This document shows positions 1 to 5,496 of a DNA stretch of 6,421 nt, one piece after another. This stretch comes from Actinomycetota bacterium (GTDB lineage Bacteria > Actinomycetota > Thermoleophilia > Solirubrobacterales > Solirubrobacteraceae). A program made the position numbers and the translations under genes. The notes below the pieces were generated by a model that ran no database searches, was not told where the DNA came from, and saw nothing but the letters and a program-made list of their open reading frames with translations. How positions within the stretch are numbered: position 1 is the first letter of the stretch; each line of letters opens with the position of its first letter. The stretch covers positions 17,707 through 24,127 of the forward strand of contig VAWY01000022.1 in the NCBI GenBank assembly GCA_005888335.1. Direction: 5' to 3'.

Positions 1-264
1 GGCGTGCTGGCGGTGTTGCACGCCCCGCTTCGGAACGCGTCGCTCGTGCTGTGGGGGCTTGCGATCGCGTGGCTGCCCCTGCTGATCGTGGGCGAGCTAC
101 ACCGCCTTCGCCCGCTATGACGCGCGGCGATGGGCGACGGTGTTCCCGCTCGGGATGTACGCCGCCATGAGCTTCGCGGTCGCGCGGACGACCGGGTACC
201 CATGGATCGCGCGCCGTGCTCGTTGCGTGTCGCGCGCTGCGCGGTCGCTCCCCTTCTCGCGTGT

Positions 265-299
265 GTCAAGAACGGATCCATAGCGGATCTGTTCTTGAC
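265..299. repeat. 15-bp inverted repeat (hairpin) with 5-nt loop
   Basis: GTCAAGAACGGATCC (265-279) faces GGATCTGTTCTTGAC (285-299) across the loop ATAGC. All 15 positions pair if the G274/T290 wobble is counted. It is the better-preserved hairpin of the repeat block. No T-tract follows, so a terminator role is not supported. Confidence 0.8.
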
Positions 300-344
300 G
301 CTCGCCGCGCCGCGGGCGCGTTGGCGCTCGCCCCGGTCGCACGC

Positions 345-379
345 GTCAAGAACCGCATGACTGTCATGCACTTCTCGAC
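345..379. repeat. 17-bp imperfect inverted repeat, diverged copy of the previous hairpin
   Basis: The arms 345-361 and 363-379 pair at 14 of 17 positions around T362, with mismatches at 348/376, 353/371 and 354/370. The left arm starts with the same GTCAAGAAC as the hairpin 80 bp upstream, but the inner half (GCATGAC) differs. This suggests a family of elements with a conserved outer stem and a variable inner stem. Confidence 0.7.
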
Positions 380-631
380 GCGCGCGGAGCCGCTGGCGCG
401 TTTACGCTCTCTCGCGGCCGCCCGCCACGCCCGCCCGCGGACGCCCGCGTACCTTGTTCGCCCGCGCGTGGACGCCGGTCGCCGCAGGAGCGTGTCTGCT
501 GGTCGCCATCGCGACTGTCGTGTGCGGCGCGCAGGTCAGGCGCGTCCGTCGACGTACTTGCGACGGGTCGGAGCAGCGTTTTTGACGGTAGTCCAGAGCA
601 ACGGCTCGATACCGCGAACAGGAGGTCTCCA

Positions 632-1135
632 GGGGGCACCGACATCAAAGAGCAGCTCGTGAAGGGCCTTGTCAGCGCTCACGCCGTGGAGAAGCAGGCG
701 ATCAGGCTCCTCGAGGCCGGCAGAAGCGTCGCCGGAGACAGCGAGATCGCGGCGACCTACACCGCGCACCTGGTCCAAACCAAGGAGCACGAGCGCTACG
801 TGGCCGAGCGGCTGGAGGCGCATGGCGAAGGTCCGTCCCGCATGAAGGACATCGCGCTCCAAGCGGGCGCGCTTGGCATCGGCGCAGTCGTGGGCGCCAT
901 GCCCGACACGCCGGTCAAGCTCGCCGCCGCGGCGTACGCGTTCGAGAACTCTTCGCGGGCCATACGCGCGCGATCGCGAGGCGCGCCGGCTCCGATCGGC
1001 CAGCCGCCGCACACGCCGGCGGCGAGTGCGACGCGCTGTCGTCGGTCGCGGTCGAGCTCTTCGTCACGTGCCTTGCGTCGGGCACGTCGGCGCTCTTTCT
1101 CGGCGAGGCGACTGCTCATCCGCGGAGGGCTGTAG
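632..1135 (+). pseudogene. DUF892/YciE-like ferritin-fold protein, degraded
   Basis: The frame beginning TDIKEQLVKG and containing AHAVEKQAIRLLEAG, AHLVQTKEHERYVAERLEAH and PDTPVKLAAAAYAFEN resembles the helical N-terminal two thirds of DUF892/YciE-type proteins, a ferritin-like family often linked to stress. A good Shine-Dalgarno AGGAGG (620-625) sits 6 nt before codon 632-634, which reads GGG where GTG or ATG is expected. The next in-frame start, GTG at 659, has no ribosome site and would drop the first helix turn. After about 955 the residues become Arg/Ser-rich with no family likeness; frame 1 from about 964 (RAIARRAGSD) looks more like the expected continuation, so a frameshift is likely there. 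Probably non-functional. The alternative is a short product from GTG 659 to TAG 1133-1135. Confidence 0.55.
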
Positions 1136-1148
1136 CGGGTCGTGGCCG

Positions 1149-1448
1149 CTAGCCGCGGCGCATGAGCCGGCCGACGGCGGCCATGAGCTCGTCGGTCTTG
1201 TCGGCGCGCTCGTCGTCGGCGGCGCCCATGACGCAGTGACGCGCGTGGTCGTCGAGCAGGCCCAGGGCGACCTTGTCGAGCGCGGCTTGAATCGCCGAGA
1301 TCTGGGTCAGGACGTCGATGCAGTAGCGCTCGTCTTCGACCATGCCCTCGACCCCGCGGACCTGGCCTTCGATACGGCGCAGGCGGGTGAGCAGCTGATC
1401 CTTTGTCGCGGTGTAGCCGCGCGTGGTCGACGGTGAGCTGGCGGGCAT
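1149..1448 (-). CDS. csoR: CsoR-family copper-sensing transcriptional repressor
   Basis: This 99-residue all-helical protein belongs to the CsoR/RcnR/FrmR family, whose members bind operator DNA and release it on metal binding. Sequence traits are RLRRIEGQVRGVEGMVE (residues 22-38), then the Cu(I) ligand set C43, H68 and C72. These have the same 25- and 4-residue spacing as Cys36/His61/Cys65 of the Mycobacterium tuberculosis CsoR, and Y42 precedes the first Cys as in that protein. This C-H-C pattern favours copper over nickel (RcnR) or formaldehyde (FrmR). I chose ATG at 1446-1448 because GAGGA lies about 7 nt upstream. A longer GTG start at 1493 would run through the promoter's TATAAT and the operator, so it is unlikely. 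The gene is divergent from the copper operon and has a matching operator at its own promoter, which implies autoregulation. Confidence 0.93.
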   Translation of the reverse strand: MPASSPSTTRGYTATKDQLLTRLRRIEGQVRGVEGMVEDERYCIDVLTQISAIQAALDKVALGLLDDHARHCVMGAADDERADKTDELMAAVGRLMRRG

Positions 1449-1481
1449 GGGGAAGTCCTCGGAGTCGGAGAGTTCGGGTCG

Positions 1482-1487
1482 ATTATA
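1482..1487 (-). promoter_or_regulatory. -10 element of the csoR promoter
   Basis: Read on the minus strand this is a perfect TATAAT, 33 nt upstream of the csoR ATG. Its upstream edge overlaps the CsoR operator, so bound repressor would cover it. No clear -35 hexamer is visible 17-18 bp further upstream. Confidence 0.65.
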
Positions 1488-1500
1488 CCCCACGGGGGTA
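1486..1500. promoter_or_regulatory. CsoR operator, csoR-proximal
   Basis: TACCCC-ACG-GGGGTA has perfect 6-bp arms around 3 nt, matching the known pseudopalindromic G/C-tract operators of CsoR proteins. It overlaps the csoR -10 element by two bases, so it should mediate autorepression. Confidence 0.8.
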
Positions 1501-1515
1501 CACCCATGTTGGGTG
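1501..1515. promoter_or_regulatory. Palindrome CACCCA-N3-TGGGTG next to the CsoR operator
   Basis: This perfect 6-bp inverted repeat with a 3-nt spacer abuts the first CsoR operator with no gap and shares its 6-3-6 geometry and C/G-tract character, but not its TACCCC arms. It could be a weak second CsoR site or a site for another regulator. Function is not established. Confidence 0.4.
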
Positions 1516-1523
1516 GCGCGGCA

Positions 1524-1538
1524 CGAGTCGTCGACTCG
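1524..1538. promoter_or_regulatory. Palindrome CGAGTCG-T-CGACTCG
   Basis: This perfect 7-bp inverted repeat around one base lies midway between the two CsoR operators. Its sequence is unlike CsoR sites, so if functional it implies a second DNA-binding protein. A chance GC palindrome remains possible. Confidence 0.4.
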
Positions 1539-1564
1539 GCAACGAGACGACCATCACACAACGA

Positions 1565-1579
1565 TACCCCTCGGGGGTA
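1565..1579. promoter_or_regulatory. CsoR operator, copper-operon side
   Basis: TACCCC-TCG-GGGGTA is identical to the first operator except for the central triplet (TCG against ACG, one base). It lies upstream of the copZ gene in the expected promoter spacer, so CsoR should repress the rightward operon from here. A degenerate half-site (ATACCCCC, with GTAT at its far end) follows at 1601-1617. Confidence 0.82.
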
Positions 1580-1580
1580 C

Positions 1581-1586
1581 TACGCT
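1581..1586 (+). promoter_or_regulatory. Candidate -10 element of the copper operon
   Basis: TACGCT fits the actinobacterial TANNNT -10 pattern and begins one base after the operator, which would put the CsoR site in the -35/-10 spacer. No good -35 hexamer is visible. The placement rests mainly on the operator position. Confidence 0.35.
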
Positions 1587-1634
1587 CGGCGGGAAGGTTC
1601 ATACCCCCACCCCGTATTCAACAGGAGATCCCTC

Positions 1635-1865
1635 ATGGGCACGACAACAACAACTTCCGCCGATCCACGCCACTACACCGTCCAGGGCATGACCTGCGAG
1701 CACTGCGTCATCTCCGTGCGCGAGGAGGTCGGCGAGGTCGACGGCGTCACGAGCGTTGACGTCGACCTGGCTTCCGGCCGACTGACCGTCACCGGAGCGG
1801 ACCTCGACGACGGCGCGATCGTCGCCGCCGTCGCCGAGGCCGGCTACGCGGCGGTGATCGCGTGA
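1635..1865 (+). CDS. copZ: CopZ-like cytosolic copper chaperone (HMA domain)
   Basis: This 76-residue protein is essentially one heavy-metal-associated domain. It has the Cu(I) loop GMTCEHC with C21 and C24, the usual helix after it, and the C-terminal turn EAGYAAVIA. It would carry Cu(I) in the cytosol to the ATPase and perhaps to CsoR. The start ATG at 1635 is set by AGGAGA at 1623-1628, 6 nt upstream. The residues before the domain (MGTTTTTSADPRHY) are a short unstructured tail. It is the first gene of the operon, behind a CsoR operator, and its stop TGA overlaps the next gene's GTG (GTGA). The operon context favours copper over other HMA metals. Confidence 0.92.
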   Translation: MGTTTTTSADPRHYTVQGMTCEHCVISVREEVGEVDGVTSVDVDLASGRLTVTGADLDDGAIVAAVAEAGYAAVIA

Positions 1866-2299
1866 GCGCCTCGACCCGGCGCTTCGGGCGCCACTACGTC
1901 GAGATGGTCATCGCGATGTTCCTCGGCATGGCCGTGCTCGGCGTGCCCGCCGGCTGGGCGCTGAACGCGATGGGCACGAGCTGGTCGGCCCTCAACGACG
2001 ACTCGCCCGCCCTGATGCTCCTTGGCATGGCGGTCACGATGACCGTCCCGATGGTCGGCTGGATGGCCTATCGCGGGCACGGCTGGCGGGCCAACGCGGA
2101 GATGTCGGCGTCGATGTTCCTGCCGACCTTCGGCGTCATCGGCCTGCTGGGCGCGGAGCTGGTCACCGACATCGGCGCGCTGCTGGTCATCGAGCACGTC
2201 GCGATGCTCGCGAGCATGCTCGGCGCGATGCTGGTGCGCCGCGAGGAGTACTCGTGCCACGCGCACGGCCACGCCGCGGCCCAGCGGGTGACGGCATGA
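1862..2299 (+). CDS. Met-rich four-helix membrane protein of the copper operon, function unknown
   Basis: I do not recognise a named family. The 145-residue protein has four predicted transmembrane helices at about 16-36, 49-68, 80-98 and 104-124. Arginines at both termini and in the 70-76 loop place both ends in the cytosol. Fifteen residues are Met, and thirteen of them lie in i,i+4 ladders: 15/19/23, 52/56/60/64/68, 81/85 and 115/119/123, so each helix has a Met face. The acidic residues E14, E80 and E111 and H112 lie at or near these faces. The tail holds C132, H133, H135 and H137. Met stripes with Cys/His suggest Cu(I) handling, as in Met-rich copper transporters, but this is inference. 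The GTG start overlaps copZ by 4 nt, with a weak ribosome site, so translation is probably coupled. Its stop overlaps the next ATG. Confidence 0.88.
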   Translation: MSASTRRFGRHYVEMVIAMFLGMAVLGVPAGWALNAMGTSWSALNDDSPALMLLGMAVTMTVPMVGWMAYRGHGWRANAEMSASMFLPTFGVIGLLGAELVTDIGALLVIEHVAMLASMLGAMLVRREEYSCHAHGHAAAQRVTA

Positions 2300-3150
2300 A
2301 CACCGTCGCCAAGCTCGCCGGCTTCGCGGCCGGCCTCGTCGTGCTGTTCGGCGGCGCTGCCCTGGCGGGCAGCGCCGTCGGCCCGCTGCACGACGAGCCC
2401 CGGGCGACCGCCAGGGACGGCATGGGCATGGGCGCCGGCGACCACGCGGGCGAGAAGATGACGCCGCAGGCGGTCCGTGGCCTGGCCGTCAGCGACAACG
2501 GCCTGACCCTCAGGCTCGCGCGCACCACCGCGGCGCCCGGGCGGCGCTTCAACCTCGCCTTCCGTGTCGTCGACCGCCGCGGCCGGACCGTGCGCGACTT
2601 CGACGTCGAGCACACCAAGCGGATGCACTTCATCGTCGTCCGGCGCGACATGACGGGCTTTCAGCACCTGCACCCGACCCAGCGCGCCGACGGCAGCTGG
2701 TCGGTCCCGGTGACGTTGCGCGACGCCGGGTCGTACCGCGTCTTCGCCGACTTCTCGGTCGACGGCAAGCCCCACACGCTCGCCGACGAGGTGACGGTCG
2801 ACGGGACGGTCCGCTCGCGCGAGTTGCCCGCCCCGGCCAGGAGCGCCACGGCCGACGGCCTGAAGGTGACGTTGACCGAGCGCGCCACGCGGGCCGGCTC
2901 GGAGTCCGAGCTCGCGTTCACGGTGACGCGGAACGGTCAGCGCGTCGCCGTCCAGGACTACCTGGGCGCGAAGGGCCATCTCGTCGCGCTGCGCCAGGGC
3001 GATCTCGCCTTCCTGCACGTGCACCCCGACGAGAACAGCCTGCGGTTCATGGCCGAGTTCCCGACCGCGGGCACGTACCGCCTGTTCCTGCAATTCGAGA
3101 CCGACGGCCGTGTCCACACAGCGGCGTTCACCCAGGAGGCCTCGCGATGA
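2296..3150 (+). CDS. Exported or anchored protein with two His-rich YtkA-like domains, putative copper binder
   Basis: This 284-residue protein starts with one hydrophobic segment (about 8-28), a signal peptide (possible cleavage after ALA, residue 24) or a membrane anchor. A Met/His linker with M43, M45, H50 and M55 follows. Two homologous beta-rich domains make up the rest, at about 67-170 and 187-284. Each has H-x12-H-x-H-P: H111/H124/H126 in the first, H228/H241/H243 in the second, and a later His in DGxxHT (H160, H274). They resemble the YtkA-like type of small extracytoplasmic domain, though I cannot confirm this without a profile search. The conserved His sets and operon position suggest Cu binding outside the membrane, perhaps as acceptor from CopA. 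ATG at 2296 overlaps the previous stop (ATGA). An upstream ATG at 2254 would add a hydrophilic Arg-rich lead, so it is unlikely. Confidence 0.85.
   Translation: MNTVAKLAGFAAGLVVLFGGAALAGSAVGPLHDEPRATARDGMGMGAGDHAGEKMTPQAVRGLAVSDNGLTLRLARTTAAPGRRFNLAFRVVDRRGRTVRDFDVEHTKRMHFIVVRRDMTGFQHLHPTQRADGSWSVPVTLRDAGSYRVFADFSVDGKPHTLADEVTVDGTVRSRELPAPARSATADGLKVTLTERATRAGSESELAFTVTRNGQRVAVQDYLGAKGHLVALRQGDLAFLHVHPDENSLRFMAEFPTAGTYRLFLQFETDGRVHTAAFTQEASR
3134..3139 (+). promoter_or_regulatory. Ribosome binding site of copA
   Basis: A perfect AGGAGG ends 7 nt before the ATG at 3147, inside the end of the preceding gene. It fixes the copA start and is the strongest ribosome site among the overlapping genes, so the ATPase can be translated well despite its last position. 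Confidence 0.75.
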
Positions 3151-5384
3151 GCGCCATCACGACCGAGCACGTCGAGCTGCCGATCGGCGGCATGACGTGC
3201 GCCTCGTGCGCCAACCGGATCGAGCGCAGGCTCAACAAGCTCGACGGCGTCACCGCGAGCGTCAACTACGCCACCGAGAAGGCCCGCGTCGAGTTCGACC
3301 CGGGCGCGGTGGCCCCCGAGCGGCTCGTCGAGGCCGTCGAGGCCGCCGGCTACAGCGCGACGCTGCCGGCGACCGAGCGCCCGACGGCCGAGGCGCCCGC
3401 CGAGGCCGACGAGACCGCCCCGCTTCGGCGGCGGCTCATCATCTCGGCGCTGCTGTCGGTCCCGGCGCTGCTGCTGTCGATGATCCCGGCGCTGCAGTTC
3501 GACAACTTCCAGTGGCTGTCGCTGAACCTGGTGACGCCGGTCGTGCTGTGGGCGGCGTGGCCGTTCCACCAGGCGGCGTGGGTCAACCTGCGGCACGGCG
3601 CGGCGACCATGGACACGCTCGTGTCGGTCGGCACGCTCGCCGCGTGGCTGTGGTCGCTGTACGCGCTGTTCATCGGCGACGCCGGCATGAACGACATGCG
3701 CATGGCCTTCGACGTCATCCCCCAGCCGGGCGAGGGCGCCGACCAGATCTACCTCGAGACGGCGGGCATCGTCACCACGTTCTTGCTCGCCGGCCGCTAC
3801 TTCGAGGCCAAGGCCAAGCGCCGCGCGGGCGCCGCGCTGAAGGCGCTGCTCGAGCTCGGCGCCAAGGACGTCGCCATCCTCGACGCCGACGGCTCCGAGC
3901 GCCGCGTGCCCGTCGAGCGGCTGAGCGTCGGCGACCGCTTCGTCGTCCGCCCCGGCGAGAAGATCGCCACCGACGGCGTCCTCGAGCAGGGTGCCAGCGC
4001 CGTGGACATGAGCATGCTCACCGGCGAGTCGGTGCCCGTCGAGGTCTCTCCGGGTTCCGCCGTCGCCGGCGCGACGGTCAACGCCGGCGGCCGGCTGATC
4101 GTCCGCGCGACCAAGGTCGGCGCCGACACCGCGCTGGCCCAGATCGCCCGCCTGGTCGAGGACGCCCAGACCGGCAAGGCTCCGGTCCAGCGCCTGGCCG
4201 ACCGCATCTCCGGCGTCTTCGTCCCGGTCGTGATCGCTCTGTCGATTGCGACGCTCGGCTTCTGGCTGGGGACGGGCGAGACCGCGAGCTTCGCCTTCAC
4301 CGCGGCGGTGGCGGTGCTCATCATCGCCTGCCCGTGCGCGCTCGGGCTGGCGACGCCGACCGCGCTGATGGTCGGCACCGGCCGCGGCGCCCAGCTCGGG
4401 CTGCTCATCAAGGGCCCGGAGGTCCTGGAGTCCACGCGCCGTGTCGACACGATCGTGCTCGACAAGACCGGCACCGTGACGACCGGCAAGATGAGCCTCG
4501 TCGACGTCGTGGTCGCCGACGGTGTCGAGCGCGACGAGGCGCTGCGGCTGGTCGGCGCGCTGGAGGACGCCTCCGAGCACCCGATCGCTCAGGCGATCGC
4601 CAAGGCCGCCGCGGCCGACGGGCCGCTGCCCGCCGTCGAGGGATTCGCCAACCGCGAGGGCCTGGGCGTCGAGGGCATCATCGACGGGCACGCGCTCGTC
4701 GTCGGGCGCCCCGCGCTGCTCGCCGACTGGGCGATGCACCTGCCCGCCGACCTGGACGCCGCCCGCCGCGCCGCCGAGTCGCGCGGGCAGACCGCCATCG
4801 CCGCCGGCTGGGACGGTCATGCGGCCGCGGTGTTCGTCGTCGCCGACACCGTCAAGGACACCTCGGCGCAGGCCGTCGCCTCGCTGAAGGCGCTCGGGTT
4901 GCGACCCGTGCTGCTCACCGGCGACAACGAGACGACCGCGCAGGCGGTCGCCGCGGAGGTCGGCATCGACGAGGTCATCGCCGAGGTCCTGCCGCCTGAC
5001 AAGGCCGATGTCATCCGCCGCCTCCAGGCGGAGGGCCGCATCGTGGCCATGGTCGGCGACGGCGTCAACGACGCGCCCGCCCTGGCGGCCGCGGACCTGG
5101 GCCTGTCGATCGGCACCGGGACGGATGTCGCCATCGAGGCCTCCGACCTCACCCTGGTCTCCGGCGACCTGCGTGCCGCCGCCGACGCGATCCGCCTCAG
5201 CCGCGCGACGCTGCGCACGATCAAGCAGAACCTGGCGTGGGCCTTCGGCTACAACGTCGCCGCGATCCCGCTCGCCGCGATCGGCCTGCTCAACCCGGTC
5301 ATCGCCAGCCTGGCGATGGTCTTCTCCAGCGTGTCGGTCGTCAGCAACGCGCTGCGTCTGCGCCGCTTCCGCTCGGCCCACTAG
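3147..5384 (+). CDS. copA: Copper-exporting P1B-1-type ATPase CopA
   Basis: This complete 745-residue pump exports Cu(I) from the cytosol using ATP. It has one N-terminal HMA domain (GMTCASC, C18 and C21), eight predicted membrane helices, actuator TGES (292-295), phosphorylation site DKTGT (D439), nucleotide-binding His-Pro (H478) and GDGVND (637-642). All three Cu(+) P1B-1 signatures are present: CPC-x6-P (395-404), N-x6-YN-x4-P (N695, Y702, N703, P708) and MxxSS (M724, S727, S728). The outside loop between helices 3 and 4 is lengthened (about 178-201) and carries M181, M184 and M186, a possible exit site for copper. ATG overlaps the previous stop (ATGA). Length and motifs are normal for the family, with no lesions seen. 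It is the effector of the CsoR-controlled operon. Confidence 0.97.
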   Translation: MSAITTEHVELPIGGMTCASCANRIERRLNKLDGVTASVNYATEKARVEFDPGAVAPERLVEAVEAAGYSATLPATERPTAEAPAEADETAPLRRRLIISALLSVPALLLSMIPALQFDNFQWLSLNLVTPVVLWAAWPFHQAAWVNLRHGAATMDTLVSVGTLAAWLWSLYALFIGDAGMNDMRMAFDVIPQPGEGADQIYLETAGIVTTFLLAGRYFEAKAKRRAGAALKALLELGAKDVAILDADGSERRVPVERLSVGDRFVVRPGEKIATDGVLEQGASAVDMSMLTGESVPVEVSPGSAVAGATVNAGGRLIVRATKVGADTALAQIARLVEDAQTGKAPVQRLADRISGVFVPVVIALSIATLGFWLGTGETASFAFTAAVAVLIIACPCALGLATPTALMVGTGRGAQLGLLIKGPEVLESTRRVDTIVLDKTGTVTTGKMSLVDVVVADGVERDEALRLVGALEDASEHPIAQAIAKAAAADGPLPAVEGFANREGLGVEGIIDGHALVVGRPALLADWAMHLPADLDAARRAAESRGQTAIAAGWDGHAAAVFVVADTVKDTSAQAVASLKALGLRPVLLTGDNETTAQAVAAEVGIDEVIAEVLPPDKADVIRRLQAEGRIVAMVGDGVNDAPALAAADLGLSIGTGTDVAIEASDLTLVSGDLRAAADAIRLSRATLRTIKQNLAWAFGYNVAAIPLAAIGLLNPVIASLAMVFSSVSVVSNALRLRRFRSAH

Positions 5385-5436
5385 CAGCCCACCTCGGTCC
5401 AGCTCCACCCCCACCAAACGCTGCCGTAAGAAGGAA

Positions 5437-5467
5437 CCGCGCGCGTCGGCATGCCCGGCGCGCGCGG
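5437..5467 (+). terminator. Hairpin terminator after the copper operon
   Basis: The arms 5437-5449 and 5455-5467 form a 13-bp GC-rich stem (one T-G wobble at 5446/5458) with loop CATGC, 52 nt after the copA stop. No T-tract follows on the plus strand. The A/G-rich run before it becomes TTCCTTCTT after the hairpin on the minus strand, so it would look more like an intrinsic terminator for leftward transcription. High-GC actinobacterial terminators often lack U-tracts. Confidence 0.6.
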
Positions 5468-5483
5468 TCGCCGCTCCCGGCCA

Positions 5484-5489
5484 TAGGCT
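5484..5489 (+). promoter_or_regulatory. -10 element of the acetyltransferase, leaderless type
   Basis: TAGGCT (TANNNT) is followed by 7 nt and then GTG at 5497, the spacing expected when transcription starts at the start codon. The next gene shows the same layout. No -35 match is visible. Confidence 0.5.
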
Positions 5490-5496
5490 GGCGCGC

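Larger units (their letters stand above)
209..447. repeat. GC-rich repeat block with two hairpins 80 bp apart, inserted in the transporter remnant
   Basis: The segments 297-331 and 377-411 align without gaps at 28 of 35 positions, an 80-bp period. Each is preceded by a hairpin whose left arm begins GTCAAGAAC (265 and 345, again 80 bp apart). The block interrupts the two halves of the transporter C-terminus, so it looks like an inserted, tandemly duplicated repeat element. Its ends are approximate, I see no clear target-site duplication, and no transposase is encoded. A third, more diverged unit at about 209-264 is possible but weak. Confidence 0.55.
1..585 (+). pseudogene. Interrupted C-terminal remnant of a TDT-family (TehA/SLAC1-like) membrane transporter
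   Basis: The open frame at the left edge encodes hydrophobic helix residues (WGLAIAWLPLLIVGELHRLR) and meets TGA at 118-120. Skipping one base near 112 restores a frame reading RRYDARRWATVFPLGMYAAM, which resembles the C-terminal part of tellurite-resistance/C4-dicarboxylate transporter (TDT) proteins. That frame runs to about 208 (TGYPWIA) and then loses sense. A third segment at about 451-585 in frame 1 reads FARAWTPVAAGACLLVAI followed by an Arg-rich tail and TGA at 583-585, which looks like the missing last transmembrane helix and cytoplasmic tail. The three pieces in order form a plausible transporter C-terminus split by a frameshift and a repeat insertion of about 240 bp. The gene begins before the window. 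Family assignment is from memory of the motif. A separate origin for the third piece cannot be excluded. Confidence 0.6.

Noticed and set aside
265..299. Rho-independent terminator
   Set aside because: The stem is strong, but no T-tract follows on either strand and the same stem recurs 80 bp away, which fits a repeat element better.
265..379. CRISPR array from the two hairpins
   Set aside because: Only two diverged units with an 80-bp period, similar rather than unique spacers, and no cas genes.
216..662. 148-codon open frame across the hairpin repeats
   Set aside because: It translates the repeat elements and a piece of the transporter remnant out of frame, with no ribosome site and no protein-like pattern.
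796..1119. Minus-strand open frame over the DUF892 remnant
   Set aside because: The Arg/Glu-rich start looks coil-like, but there is no ribosome site before its ATG at 1119, and the plus strand carries the recognisable family residues.
1449..1493. Longer GTG start for CsoR at 1493
   Set aside because: It would translate through the TATAAT and the operator. The ATG at 1448 has a good ribosome site.
3110..4999. 629-codon plus-strand open frame overlapping copA
   Set aside because: It is Arg-rich and low in hydrophobic residues, and out of frame with the clear ATPase. Lack of stops is due to base composition.
2958..5417. Very long minus-strand open frame (819 codons) opposite copA
   Set aside because: It is the antisense shadow of copA in GC-rich DNA. 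Its composition is Arg/Gly/Asp/Ala-rich with no motif, while the plus strand holds every P-type ATPase signature.
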